The translations under genes and the position numbers were made by a program. DNA of 64,000 nucleotides from Streptomyces caelestis. Its GTDB lineage: Bacteria; Actinomycetota; Actinomycetes; Streptomycetales; Streptomycetaceae. Location: assembly GCF_014205255.1 (NCBI RefSeq), contig NZ_JACHNE010000001.1, forward strand, positions 1-64,000, written 5' to 3'. Under the pieces are notes generated by a model. It saw only the letters and a list, made by a program, of their open reading frames with translations, was not told where the DNA came from and searched no databases. Shown here piece by piece: positions 17,266-26,974 of this stretch (its first letter is position 1; each line of letters begins with the position of its first letter).

Positions 17266-17994
17266 TCAGCTGGTGGCCGCGTCTTGCGCCGCTCGGGCCC
17301 GGGTGGTGGCGAGCCGGTAGGAATCGGTGCCGGTCTCTATGATGTTCCCGCCGAAGGTGAGCCGGTCGACGATCGCCGCGCAGAGCCGCGGATCGGTGAA
17401 CGTCCGGGTCCACCCGCCGAACGACTCGTTGGAGGCGATGGCGACGCTGCTCTTCTCCTCGCGTTCCGTCAGCACCTGGAACAGCAGCTCAGCACCCCTG
17501 CGGTCCAGCTCCATGTAGCCCAGCTCGTCTGTGCATAGAAGATCGACGCGCCCGTAGCGGGCGATGGTCTTGGTCAGGATCTTCTCGTCCGCGGCTTCGA
17601 CCAGCTCGTTGACCAGTTTGGTGGCGAGTGTGTAGCGGACCCGGAAGCCGGCCATGGCCGCCTCGGTCCCGAGCGCGATCAGCAGGTGGGACTTGCCGGT
17701 GCCCGAGTCTCCGATCAAGCAGAGCGGCAGGCCCTTCTTGACCCATTCGCAGGTCGCCAGGGTGTGGATGACCGCCGCGTCGACGTTCCCGTTGGCCTCG
17801 AAGTCGAAGGCCCGCAGCGACTTCTCCCGCGGGAACTGCGCCGCCTTGATCCGCCGTTCGGAGCGGCGCCGGGCCCGGTCGTCGCACTCGGCCATCAGCA
17901 GTTCGGCGAGGAACCCGCGATACGACATCTGGTCGCGGGCGGCGGTTTCGGCCAGTTCGGGGAACTGGGCCCGGATGGTGGGCAGCCTGAGCAT
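17266..17994 (-). CDS. istB: IstB-like ATP-binding transposition protein (IS21 family)
   Basis: A 242-residue AAA+ ATPase of the IstB/DnaC type. Walker A is GDSGTGKSHL, Walker B is LLCTDELGY, with a sensor-like segment VAIASNESFGGW and a C-terminal arginine in VDRLTFGGNIIE. IstB partners the IstA transposase, but no istA is present. In-frame sequence upstream of the ATG (LTEQAADAAVDQACR) belongs to the family and is cut off near 18046, where a 12-bp inverted repeat starts. The gene is therefore an orphan, slightly 5'-truncated remnant. Confidence 0.85.
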   Translation of the reverse strand: MLRLPTIRAQFPELAETAARDQMSYRGFLAELLMAECDDRARRRSERRIKAAQFPREKSLRAFDFEANGNVDAAVIHTLATCEWVKKGLPLCLIGDSGTGKSHLLIALGTEAAMAGFRVRYTLATKLVNELVEAADEKILTKTIARYGRVDLLCTDELGYMELDRRGAELLFQVLTEREEKSSVAIASNESFGGWTRTFTDPRLCAAIVDRLTFGGNIIETGTDSYRLATTRARAAQDAATS

Positions 17995-18050
17995 CCGGCA
18001 TGCCTGGTCGACGGCGGCGTCGGCGGCCTGTTCGGTCAGTGCCTGTTTTC

Positions 18051-18084
18051 AATCTTGAGCTGCGCATTTGCCCAGCTCAAGATT
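18051..18084. repeat. 12-bp perfect inverted repeat
   Basis: AATCTTGAGCTG at 18051-18062 is repeated inverted at 18073-18084 with a 10-base loop. It lies exactly where the istB coding sequence breaks off, so it is either an element end or a transcription stop for one of the flanking genes. Confidence 0.5.
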
Positions 18085-18192
18085 CGAACGGTGCTGGTTC
18101 GGGTGCTTGCCGCAGGCGCTGGGAGCGTGCTCGTTAGGGTCCTGTCGGCAGAGTCGGTTCAGCCCGGTGAGCGACAGCCGAGTAGGGTCCGC

Positions 18193-18900
18193 CTACCAGG
18201 CCAAAGGTTCGCCTTCCCGGAAGAAGCCGCCGGTAGGTCCGGAATCGGGCAGGGTGGCAGCCCAAACGACACTGGCGGCGCCCTGCTCGACGGGTCCGCC
18301 GCCCGGGCCGCCCATGTCGGTGGCGATCCAACCCGGACAGACGGCATTGACCAGGATCCGCTCGGCAAGCAGTTCGTCAGCGAGCTTGCGGGTGAGGGTG
18401 TTGAGGGCAGCTTTCGAGACTCCATAGGCGGGGGTTCCGCCGGACATATGCTCCAGGGAGCCGGACTCGCTGGAGACGTTCACCAGGCGGGGGTGGGGTG
18501 AGCGGCGCAGCAGCGGCAGGAACGTCTGCGCGGTTCGCCAGGCACCGAAGAGGTTGGTCTCCAGGGTGCGCCGGACCTCGTCGAGGTCGGCGAAGACGGC
18601 GCGCTGGGCGGTGTCGTAGTTGATGGCGGCGTTGTTGACGAGGATGTCGAGGAGCCCGAACTCTTTCTCCACGTTGCGGGCGAGGGTAATGACGTCGTCG
18701 GCGTCAGTCACGTCCAGTCGGTATGGCAGCAGCGTGCCGGGAACTCCGGGGGCCAGGTCGGCGACGGCCTGTTCGGCGTCCTCCAGACGGCGGGCGCACA
18801 GCAAGACGGTGTGGCCGAGCGCGGCGAGCTGACGCGCGGTCTCCCGACCGATTCCCCGGTTGGCGCCCGTGACCAGCGATACTGGTGAAGCGGTGCTCAT
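18193..18900 (-). CDS. Short-chain dehydrogenase/reductase (classical SDR)
   Basis: A 235-residue classical SDR: cofactor motif TGANRGIG at residues 10-17, NNAAIN, the catalytic serine in VNVSSESGSL and YGVSK for the Tyr-Lys pair. CPGWIATDMGG follows the active site. It resembles carbonyl reductase-like NADPH enzymes. Start 18900 has a good ribosome binding site (GGGGAGA). It stands alone; the 275 bases upstream hold no gene and presumably the promoter. Confidence 0.9.
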   Translation of the reverse strand: MSTASPVSLVTGANRGIGRETARQLAALGHTVLLCARRLEDAEQAVADLAPGVPGTLLPYRLDVTDADDVITLARNVEKEFGLLDILVNNAAINYDTAQRAVFADLDEVRRTLETNLFGAWRTAQTFLPLLRRSPHPRLVNVSSESGSLEHMSGGTPAYGVSKAALNTLTRKLADELLAERILVNAVCPGWIATDMGGPGGGPVEQGAASVVWAATLPDSGPTGGFFREGEPLAW

Positions 18901-19175
18901 GTTCTCTCCCCTACGCGGACGATCTGGACCCCAGCAGCACGTTATGGCGTCGTCCTGCGTACACAGATCAGGCCCGAGGCGCAGGCGGGCTGCGGCCTTG
19001 GACGTAGTCCTCACGGACCATCGCGGCCGGCGACCATCGACTTGGCCCGCTGTGCAACCTGGGGTCAGCCGGAAGTCGCTGACAGGGTTCAGAGGCGGTG
19101 GGAGAGTGGTGTTCAAGGCCGCGACCGGGCCCGGTGACCTCTTGGTGGCACTGCTGCCCGTCAGTGCCGAGACGA
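18901..19175. other. Intergenic, no gene seen
   Basis: No convincing coding frame. It should hold the SDR promoter at its left end and the broken right side of the adjacent IS5 relic. Confidence 0.4.
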
Positions 19176-19676
19176 TCAGTCGCGTTGAGCCTCGCGGGAG
19201 GCCGGCTGTCCGCTCCGGCGGGAGCTTCGGCGGGTGATTCGCCTGGTCATAAGAGTGATCGCGGCCCAGGTGATGAGCGATTCCGAGTGCTGGTAGCCGC
19301 GGGAGTCCTTGCCGACGGTGTCGGCGGCCTTGATCGACTGGGAGTCGATGACGGTGGCGACCGCTCCGGGCGCCTTGCCCATCTCGCGGCGGATCCGCTT
19401 GCGGAACTGGTCACGGATCTGTCCGACGACACCGGCCGCGGCCCAGCGGGCCATGAACCCGTAACACGTGCGCCAGGGCGGGAAGTCCTTGGGCAGTGCC
19501 CGCCACTTGCATCCGGTGTCGACGACGTAGCGGATCGCGTCGACGATCTCCCGGCGGGGGTGCCTCTCGGGCCGGCCGCCCGTCTTCGTCTCGCAGGCGG
19601 GTGTCGGCAGCAGGGGCTCGCTCAGGGCCCATTCGTCGTCCCAGGTGTCGGAAGGGGAGCAGCGTCGCCGCGGCAA
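19176..19676 (-). pseudogene. IS5-type transposase with internal deletion
   Basis: The N-terminal part (DEWALSEPLLPTPACETKTGG, YVVDTGCKWRALPKDFPPW) and the first catalytic Asp (TVIDSQSIKAADTVGKDSRGY) are normal for an IS5-subgroup transposase. Directly after DSRGY the sequence jumps in frame to QHSESLITWAAITLMTRR, which is the extreme C-terminus of these proteins. The middle with the second Asp and the Glu is missing. It is a non-autonomous relic. Confidence 0.75.
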
Positions 19677-19721
19677 ACGGTTCCCCTCCCCTCAAGGACA
19701 GGGCGGGGCCGGCCCCGCCGG

Positions 19722-20154
19722 TCAGGCGTCGATGTAGTCGGAGATCACGTCGAGCGTGGACTCGACCGAGCTGAGCTGCGTGTTCAGGTGCTTGATCCAC
19801 CGTCCCTTCGACTGCAGGACGGCATGCGGGGCGACGGCGCCGGTGATGAACCGGCGGATCTCGGTGAGTTTCTCCCGGATGATCGCGACCTCGTATGCCT
19901 GGAGCTCGGCTGGGTTCGAGCAGAACTTGTAGCCGTCCGTCCTAGTCCAGATCAGGGGCGGCCAGCCGCGTTCGGCGATGATGTCCCGCAGGCAGACAGG
20001 CCAGGCCCGCGCGGGCCTGGCTGGGCGACAGCTCACTGGATCTGACCAGCTGAGCGAAGGTCAGACCGGCCGGACGGGCCTCGAAGAGCACGAACCGGAC
20101 GGAGTCGGCGTGTCGCTCGGCGGCGGCCGATCTGCGCTCGGAAACGCGGGGCAT
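19722..20154 (-). pseudogene. RacP-like winged-helix protein, frameshifted
   Basis: The N-terminal half (VRFVLFEARPAGLTFAQLVR, then SPSQARAGLACL) and the C-terminal half (ERGWPPLIWTRTDGYKFCSN, then AELQAYEVAIIREKLTEIRR) resemble small actinobacterial proteins annotated as RacP, with a winged-helix look. A four-base duplication (CTGC CTGC) near 19990 separates the frames. The start lies three bases after the stop of the DUF6192-like gene (TAGGCGATG), so they are a coupled pair. The family name is from memory and should be confirmed. Confidence 0.55.
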
Positions 20155-20157
20155 CGC

Positions 20158-21275
20158 CTACTCACCTTGCAGCAGGCGGGCCAGCTCGCCGTCGACGTCC
20201 ACCTTGCCCGTGTCGACCGCGGTCTCGATCCAGTCCAGCATCGCCCTGACGCGAGCGACGTTCTCGTGGACGATGACGCGTTCGTCGTCGCCGAGCTGGC
20301 GGTCGCGCATGCCCGGGACGACCCGGCCGGCCGCGGCGACGAACGCGTGGCAGGCGGTGACCAGGTCCAGGAACTCCACCGACCGGTCGATGTTGCGGAT
20401 CGCGGGGGCGAGGGGGCTGGTCTGCTCGAAGTGCTCGCGGGCCTGCCGGCCCCGCTCGACCTGGGCGTGGTTGACCTGGTGGCGGGCGGTGTCGTCCGAC
20501 ATCGCCCGGAAGGCGACGTCGGGCCTGCGCAGCAGACCGGTGGTCACCTCGGCGGCAACGTGCTCGTCACGGGTCAGTTCCTCGACGACCTTCACCTTGT
20601 CCGCCTTGGCGACGCGGGCGACGACCGCGGGCCGGCGCAGGAAGTCCGGGGCCACGGCCGCCGCGACCTGCTCCTCGCGGGTCAGTTCCTCCACCGCCCG
20701 GACCCTGTCCTCGTCCTTGACCTGCGCGACGACCGCCGGACGCCGCAGCAGATCACCGGTGACCGTGGCGGCGACCTCCTCATCCTGGGCGAGGGTGTGA
20801 ATCGCGCTGACCTTCTCCTGCGGTGTCACGGGCTTGACAACCTGCCTGCCGACCCGCCGGTTCGCCTCGTCCGGTGTCCAGCGGGACTTTCCCTCCGGCG
20901 GGTTGAGGACGGTGGCGAACCGTTCCTCGTCGTTGGCGATAGACGCCAGGATGTTGTGGACCGTGAACGACACCCCCTCACCCGCCGGTCCTTCGGCCAC
21001 TTCGACGCGGTCCACCGGGCCTTGTCCACCGTCGCGCAGGACAGGCCGATGTCCTCGGCCATGCGGAACAGCGACTCCTTGACCGTGAACAGCGCATCGC
21101 TCCGCTCCTGACCACCGGCCTCGCGCATCGGCTCGACTTCGAGCGCGTAGTCGCCGACCGTGAACTGGATCCGGCTGGCGGTCTCCACCAGCTTCCGCAG
21201 CTCGGCCACGATCTCGGCGTACCGATTCGCGCTGACACTGCCAACCTTGTCGGCAACCCTGATCTCTTCGGGCAT
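20158..21275 (-). pseudogene. DUF6192-like protein, frameshifted
   Basis: The reading frame begins MPEEIRVADKVGSVSANRY and continues through VGDYALEVEPMREAGG. An extra base in the C run at 20973-20977 shifts it. Thereafter the other frame gives FTVHNILASIANDEERF and three similar segments of the form EEVAATVTGDLLRRPAVVAQ. These repeats look helical. Streptomyces genomes carry such proteins next to RacP-like genes, which supports the assignment. The function is unknown. A single homopolymer indel could be a sequencing error. Confidence 0.55.
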
Positions 21276-21437
21276 GGTTCACCACCAACCCGCAGGCCGA
21301 GCACGGCATTTGACCGTGACGGGAATCGGCCCGCTTCCTGGAACCGAGAGTCAGGCCGGAAATCAGAGGCCGGTTCGTGAGGTGATGTCTGTTCCTGGCC
21401 GAAGTTGGAGCAAGGTCGCTGGTGGAGGTTCCGTCGA

Positions 21438-21836
21438 CTATTGCTTCCTGGCGAGGTTGCCGGTGTCGGCCCCGGTGAGAATGCCGAGTTTGACCAGGCG
21501 TTTCAGCTTGGCCCGGGTGCCTTCGACGTTCTTCGCCAGCAGTTCGCGGCCGAGGGCTTCACAAACGTCCTTGGCCCGTAGCGGTCCGGTCACGTGGTTG
21601 AAGGGGGCGAGGATGCGGGGGTAGTCCGGGTGCTCGGGCAGGTCCGGCGCGACGGCCGGGAGCCGGTCGGCAAGGCCGGTGACGGTCTTGCGGGTGATCG
21701 CGAGGTGCTCCAGGTGCATCTCGGCCTCCCGCAACCGGGTCTGCAGGTCGTCGATCTGTGCGCGGAGGTCGTCGGCCAGGGCCCGGGCGGCGTCTTCCTG
21801 GAGGTCCAGGGCATCGAGCAAGGGCTGGAGGTTCAC
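21438..21836 (-). CDS. Coiled-coil protein coupled to a transposase gene
   Basis: A 132-residue protein. Residues 8-55 form a heptad-rich coiled coil (ALADDLRAQIDDLQTRLREA), followed by a compact C-terminal part that looks like a winged helix (RAKDVCEALGRELL, then TRAKLKRLVKLGILTG). Its GTG start overlaps the transposase stop as GTGA, so it is translated with the transposase and probably belongs to that IS. No function is known to me; a DNA-binding accessory role is an inference from the layout. Confidence 0.65.
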   Translation of the reverse strand: MNLQPLLDALDLQEDAARALADDLRAQIDDLQTRLREAEMHLEHLAITRKTVTGLADRLPAVAPDLPEHPDYPRILAPFNHVTGPLRAKDVCEALGRELLAKNVEGTRAKLKRLVKLGILTGADTGNLARKQ

Positions 21837-22692
21837 GCGGCCACCGCCCGTTCTTCGCGCCAGGTGGGGGCGTTCGCGCCGGTGAGGCGTCGGGTCATGA
21901 CATGGGTCATGGCCCAGTAGACGCGGGAGGCGGAGGAGGAGGGACGGTGCTCGTAATCGCGGACCAGGCGCCGGTGCAGTATCAGGATCCCGTAGGCCTG
22001 CTCGACCCTCCACCGCTTCGGCTGCGGCACGAACCCCTTGTCCTGCGGGTTGCGTTCGACGATCTCGACGTCAATCCCCAGGCCGGCGCCGTGCAGGACG
22101 ACCTGGTTCTTGAAGCCCTGGTCGACCAGGGCCTTGCGGACAGTTCCGCCGGCGTGCTCGGCGACCTGGTCCAGCAGGACGATGCCCGCGGCGTTGTCAT
22201 GGATGTTCGCGGCGAGGACGACGACCGCGATGACCAGGCCGAGGACGTCCACCGCCAGTCCGCGCTTGCGGCCGGGCACCCGCTTGGCCGCATCGTGGCC
22301 ACTCGTGGCGGCGGGGACCCCGGCGGCCACGTGGACACTCTGGGTGTCCAGGACCACCAGGGTCGGGTCCTCTAATCGCCGGGCGCGTTCACGGACCTGG
22401 CAGCGCAGAAGCTCATGGATGACCTGGTCGGTCCCGTCGTCCCGCCAGGCGGCGAAGTAGTAGTAGGCCGCGCTCTTCCGCGGCAGGTCGTGCGGGAGAT
22501 AGGCCCACTGGCAGCCGGTCCGCCCCTGGTAGAGGATCCGTTGACGATCTCCCGCATGTCGCAGGCGCCCTGGTGGCCGCTGACCGAGCGGTGCCGGTCC
22601 TTCCACGCCGTGATCACCGGCTCGATCAAAGACCACTGATCGTCGGACAAGTCACTCGGGTACGGCCTGCGTTCACTCACTCCACCAGACAA
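21833..22692 (-). pseudogene. IS5-family transposase, one-base deletion
   Basis: The N-terminal part (YPSDLSDDQWSLIEPVITAW, then DMREIVNG) is in one frame and the remainder (LYQGRTGCQWAYLPHDLP, first Asp in VVLDTQSVH, second Asp in LVDQGFKN, Glu in WRVEQAYGILILHRRL) in another. A base appears to be missing near 22540 between NG and ILYQG. No slippery sequence is evident, so it is probably inactive. The stop overlaps the following coiled-coil gene. Confidence 0.75.
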
Positions 22693-22808
22693 TCAGACCA
22701 CAGGCCGCGCACCAGCAGATTCCGCAGGCATCCCCCACCAACAAGCGACGAAAAACCACTCAACGAATACAAAGAGCCCCCTCGTAACGCGCGTTCCGCA
22801 CATGGCCC

Positions 22809-23534
22809 TCAGCGTTCTTGAATCTCAGCAGTCTTCCGAGGATCGTCCGCCAGAATGTGGGTCGCGAGTCGCCATACCTGCTCTTCCACGGACTGGCCTC
22901 GGGCAACGAGCAACTCGTACCCGTAGAAATCTGTACGCCCGCCCGGCCCCCGGACCTGGTAGAACTCAACATCAACGCCCTCGAGGCTTGTGAGCTCCTC
23001 AGGGAGGCCGGGCTCCTCACGTCGCGGCGAGACGCCCATGAGGACGCAGCCCCACCGCTCGAACCAACCGCTGTCCGAGAGAGTCTGCTCGAGAAGCCGG
23101 GCAATGGTGTCCACAGGCTCTTCCCAACTGCGGTCCGCCGCGGCCCGCACGAGTTCAGCCTCGTACTGGGCCACATCGAAACAGAAGTCCGGCGGCACGG
23201 CAGTAAAACTGCTGGTGTTTTCCCAGGCGTCCCAGATCACCCGATCGCCCTCACGGCGCATGGTGACGTACAGGGCGCCGCAGCAGCCGGCCGTGCAAGT
23301 CGGCTCGGAGATCATTACCCGGCGGGGCTCCTCCGTGACCGCCAGCGGCCAGCTCTCGGCCGGCCCCGTCCAGTATCGGCAACTGAGTGCCACCCCTTCC
23401 GGGTGGACCTCCTTCAGGACGTCAACGCCGCCGACCAAAGGCCGCACCTCGGCCCAGGGATCCGCCGTCCAGTCGTCCGGAATCCTGTGCTGCAAAGTCA
23501 AGGTACTGATCGCCAGCTGATCGGTCATACCCAC
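22809..23534 (-). CDS. Hypothetical protein with conserved CCG segment
   Basis: A 241-residue soluble protein without a recognised domain. Features: SEPTCTAGCCGALYVTMRRE near residue 80 (a cysteine cluster), WDAWENTSSF, and a C-terminal acidic stretch. Similar proteins in Streptomyces resemble barnase-inhibitor or immunity-like small families, but I cannot assign it. Start 23534 (MGM) or 23528 (MTD) are both possible. It stands alone downstream of nothing obvious. Confidence 0.55.
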   Translation of the reverse strand: MGMTDQLAISTLTLQHRIPDDWTADPWAEVRPLVGGVDVLKEVHPEGVALSCRYWTGPAESWPLAVTEEPRRVMISEPTCTAGCCGALYVTMRREGDRVIWDAWENTSSFTAVPPDFCFDVAQYEAELVRAAADRSWEEPVDTIARLLEQTLSDSGWFERWGCVLMGVSPRREEPGLPEELTSLEGVDVEFYQVRGPGGRTDFYGYELLVARGQSVEEQVWRLATHILADDPRKTAEIQER

Positions 23535-23818
23535 ATGATCGGTTGACGCCGCGTAGCCGCATACTCATTTTCTGGCTGCGATCACCCTCGCCTGGTCGCA
23601 CCGAGCCGGCCACCGCTCATGATCGGTTGGAACTGCTCGGCATTGCTCATGGGCAGCCGCAAGCAGTAACCGATCAAACACCACAACCAGCGTCCCAGCC
23701 CCAACGTCACCCGGAAAGGGACATCAGCTCACGAACCGCCCTCTCAAAGATCACAACGGACGACCGGAAGTGGCCTGCTTCTGATCGAAGATGCGATTCG
23801 GGTGCGTTCGCGTTGTGG
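23535..23818. other. Intergenic with a repeated CATGATCGGTTG motif
   Basis: No gene seen. The 12-mer CATGATCGGTTG occurs at 23534-23545 and 23618-23629, with an inverted partial copy (AACCGATCA) near 23670. This could be a regulatory repeat for the flanking genes. Confidence 0.3.
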
Positions 23819-24097
23819 TCACAGTGACCGTTCGCCGAACGATTCCTTTCGGGCCCGCCAGGCCCTCGTAACACACCGCCGCGAGCAGTAGACCGCGTTC
23901 GAACGGCGGTCCATCCCCGCAACCCAAGTAGCCCCACACTCGGGGCATTCGGCCCGGCCGGCGCCATCCAGTTCTGCAGCGACCCGCTTGCGCAACCGCA
24001 GGCCACGACGCCACTGCCTGGCGCGACACGCCGTAGAGCAGAACCTCGCCCGAGGCGGAGCACCAGGCCTCAGCCGACTCCCACACCCCTCACACAC
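23819..24097 (-). CDS. Small double zinc-cluster protein
   Basis: A 92-residue basic protein with four cysteine pairs in two similar units: CEGCG then FCSTAC, and CPECG then YCSRRC. Each pair follows a CxxC ... CxxxC pattern with WRR or AWRAR after it, so it probably folds as two zinc knuckles separated by an R/K-rich linker (RRGLRLRKRVAAEL). The basic charge suggests nucleic acid binding. No named family is recognised. The stop at 23819 is followed by a short unassigned region. Confidence 0.6.
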   Translation of the reverse strand: MCEGCGSRLRPGAPPRARFCSTACRARQWRRGLRLRKRVAAELDGAGRAECPECGATWVAGMDRRSNAVYCSRRCVTRAWRARKESFGERSL

Positions 24098-24227
24098 GCT
24101 TCACAGCCTGCCCGGCGTCTTCGGACACCCAGCCAGCCTAGGGCACAAAGCTACTCAAAACCCGGGATCGAAAACAGGCTCTCAGCTTGTTCTTTAACCT
24201 CCGTCTCCACTCTGACGCTCCCCCTTA

Positions 24228-25049
24228 ATGGATGATCATGACGAGCTGATCCGACACACTGGTTCGATGCGGCACGATGATGAACAGCCTTTGTCCGGTG
24301 GCAACGTCAGTGATGGTGTCGTTCGCGTCGGGGACACCGTTCGCCGTCCGGCCGGACCATGGACTCCCGCTGTGCATGCCCTGCTGGCCCACCTGCACGA
24401 GGTGGGATTCGGCGCGGCACCTCGGCCACTCGGCATCGACCATCAGGGGCGTGAGGTCCTGACCTTCATGCCAGGAGATGTGGTCTGGCCCGACCGGTTC
24501 TCGCTGATGGAACCCGCTCGACAACTGGCTCGCGTGGCACGGCTGATCCGGGACTTCCACGACGCCGTGCAGAACTTCACGCCGCCGTCCGATGCGCGGT
24601 GGCAGACGCTGATCCCCGCTGAGGGCAGTGACATCATCGCCCATAACGACCTGGCCCCCTGGAACCTCGTGGTCGCAGACGAGGCGCAGTGGGCCTTCAT
24701 CGACTGGGACGCTGCAGGTCCCGGCTCGCGCCTGTGGGATGTCGCATACGCGATTCACGGGTTCATCCCGCTGTCCGCGCATCCGGACTGGCAGAGCCCG
24801 GACGCGGCGGACCGACTGCGAGTCTTCGCCGACGCCTACCGTCTCGCTGAGCCCGAACGTCGTCGGTTGGTCCCTCTGCTGGGGCGCCGTACGCGTTCCA
24901 TGCACGACTTCCTGCGCGACCAGGCAGCCCAAGGAGCCCAGCCCTGGGCAAGGCTGTGGGCTGAAGGCCACGGCGACGCCTGGCGAAACGACGCCGAATA
25001 CATCGAGCAACGCGAAGACCAGTGGATGCAGGCCCTGCTCGCTAGCTGA
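24228..25049 (+). CDS. Aminoglycoside phosphotransferase-family kinase
   Basis: A 273-residue APH/choline-kinase-like protein. The catalytic loop HNDLAPWNLVV lies at about residue 139 and the metal-binding segment FIDWDAAGPGSRLWD at about residue 160. The N-terminal lobe is short. Such proteins phosphorylate a hydroxyl group of a small molecule; a resistance role is possible but not demonstrated. ATG 24228 has a weak ribosome binding site; ATG 24267 (MRHDDEQPLSGGN) is a likely alternative. It stands alone. Confidence 0.8.
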   Translation: MDDHDELIRHTGSMRHDDEQPLSGGNVSDGVVRVGDTVRRPAGPWTPAVHALLAHLHEVGFGAAPRPLGIDHQGREVLTFMPGDVVWPDRFSLMEPARQLARVARLIRDFHDAVQNFTPPSDARWQTLIPAEGSDIIAHNDLAPWNLVVADEAQWAFIDWDAAGPGSRLWDVAYAIHGFIPLSAHPDWQSPDAADRLRVFADAYRLAEPERRRLVPLLGRRTRSMHDFLRDQAAQGAQPWARLWAEGHGDAWRNDAEYIEQREDQWMQALLAS

Positions 25050-25149
25050 GGCAGCAGTGCCCGTGCCTGGCTCCCGGCGTCGAACGACCTCTCGAACTGG
25101 ATCACTCACCTGGGCATTCACCGGACATTGAGGCGGCCTTCGCCTGATC

Positions 25150-26648
25150 ATGTGCTCCGACCAAGGTGCACCGATCGAGACGAAGGCCGTGAGGGTGAGT
25201 CTGCTGCCTGGCGCCGGTCCCGGGGAAGCGTTCGCGCAAGCGTCACGCTTCCGGGAGGGCTTATTCGACTGTCTGACCGTGCGCGGGGACGAACTGTTCG
25301 AACTCGTGGACGCGTTGTTGTGCGCGGACGGTCCGGTGACCTCGCCGGTGGACTTGACGCTGGTGGCCGAGCACCGGCGCGGGCACGGCGCGATGTACGA
25401 GGCGTTGAGCTGCGGGAACGTGGACGTGCCCCGGCTGCGGCAGGTGCTGGCCGGTCTGCCGATGCCGCGGGCCGCCGACGGGCGCCTGGTCCTGGCGGTC
25501 GACGTCAGCAACTGGCTCCGTCCCGACGCGCCGACCAGCGCGGACCGCCTGTTCTGTCACGTCTACGGTCGCAGCGGACGGTCCTCGGACCAATTCATCC
25601 CCGGCTAGACGTACTCCTTCGTCGCCGCCCTGGAATCGGGCCGGACGTCTTGGTGCCAGCTCTTGGACGCCGTCCGTCTCGGTCCCGAGGGCGACGTCGC
25701 CGAGGCCACCGCCGCCCAGCTCCGCCCGACGGTCACGGACCTGATCGAGATGGGCGGCTGGCACTTGGGCGACCGCGACATCCTCATCGTCTTCGACGCC
25801 GGCTACGACGCCCCGCGCATGGCCCACCTCCTAGGCGGCCTTCCGGTCGAGGTGCTGGGACGGATGCGCTCCGACCGCGTCATGCGACGGCCGACGCCCT
25901 CCCCCAAGGAGTACGCCCTCTCCTACCCCCAGGGCGGCGACCGCCGAAGCACGGCAAGGAGTTCCGCTTCGCCAAACCGGAGACCTGGGGCGAGCCGGAC
26001 GCGGCCACGACGCAGGTCACCGACCGGTACGGCACCGCCCGCGCGATGGGCCTGGGACCGCATCCACCCCCGCCTGACCACGCGCTCGGCCTGGATCGAC
26101 CACACCGGCGAACTCCCCATCATCGAGGGCACGCTGATCCGCCTCCAGGTCGACCGCCTGCCCAGCGGAGGCGACCCGCTCCCGCTCTGGCTCTGCGTCC
26201 GCCGCCGGCCTGAACAGCGAGGACGTCGACGTGCGCTGGCAGGCGTTCCTGAGGAGGTTCGACATCGAGCACCTCTTCAGGCTGATGAAAACAGACCCTC
26301 GGGTGGACCCGTCCGAAGCTGCGCACCCCCGCGGCCGGCGAGCGCTGGACCTGGCTGATCATCGCCGCGCACACTCAGATCCGCCTTCTGCGCGGGGCCG
26401 CCGCCGACTTGCGGCGACCGTGGGAGAAGCATGCCGAGCCCGGCCGGCTCACCCCGGCCCGAGTCCGCCGGGGGTTTCGGAACCTCCGCCCGCACCTGCA
26501 CTGTCCGGCCCGTGCGCCGAAACCCTCAACACCCGGACCTGGACGGCCGCTTTGTTCGAAGAACCGACGGCCCGCCACCCGCTACGACGTGGGCAAGACC
26601 GTGAAACGCCCCGAGAGCATCACCGAACGAAACCGGCTCAGACCATAA
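25150..26648 (+). pseudogene. Large DDE-type transposase, multiply inactivated
   Basis: The sequence follows a roughly 480-residue Streptomyces transposase (LVLAVDVSNWLRPDAPTSAD, ILIVFDAGYDAPRMAHLLGG, KPETWGEPDAATTQVTDRYG, WQAFLRRFDIEHLFRLMK, ERWTWLIIAAHTQIRLLRG). A TAG at 25606-25608 replaces a conserved Trp codon. The frame then changes near 25940, 26040, 26210 and 26290. Asp residues of the DDE triad are seen in VDVSNW and FDAGYD and the Glu in IEHLF. No terminal repeats were identified. Clearly dead. Confidence 0.8.
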
Positions 26649-26853
26649 AGAACAAGCTCAGAGAAAGGCCGGCTGATCCAAGCGTGCCTCGGCGCGAGCT
26701 GCAGACCGCGGTGGCGACGGCCAGCTGATCCGACAGTCCTGGGTACACCCACCATTCGGGTTGGCCGCATTGGACGAGCTTGCGGACGCCGGCGCGGTCG
26801 GAGCCGAGGACGCGTGCGGTCTGGTGGGCGGTGAGGTGACCGGGTCGGATCAT
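26638..26853 (-). pseudogene. Possible HTH protein scrap
   Basis: A frame starting MIRPGHLTAHQTARVLGSDR, followed by AGVRKLVQCG and WWVYPGLSDQ, looks like the DNA-binding segment of a larger protein that uses tokens such as ARVLGSDRAGVRKL. It breaks off at the adjacent transposase relic. The gap 26658-26974 holds nothing else. Confidence 0.3.
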
Positions 26854-26974
26854 CTGCGACTCCGTAACCCCGTGCTGCGGCAGCGCGCTGGTTGGAGTAT
26901 CACCGGTCGCGGCCCTCAGCCCACATACCTAGCGTCGTGAGCAAAGACCGACCAGCAAGAAAGGAGGGCTGGGG

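Noticed and set aside
23867..23890. CTCGTAACAC near 23870 as another end of the 13905 IS
   Set aside because: Only ten bases match and the site lies within the coding sequence of the zinc-cluster protein.
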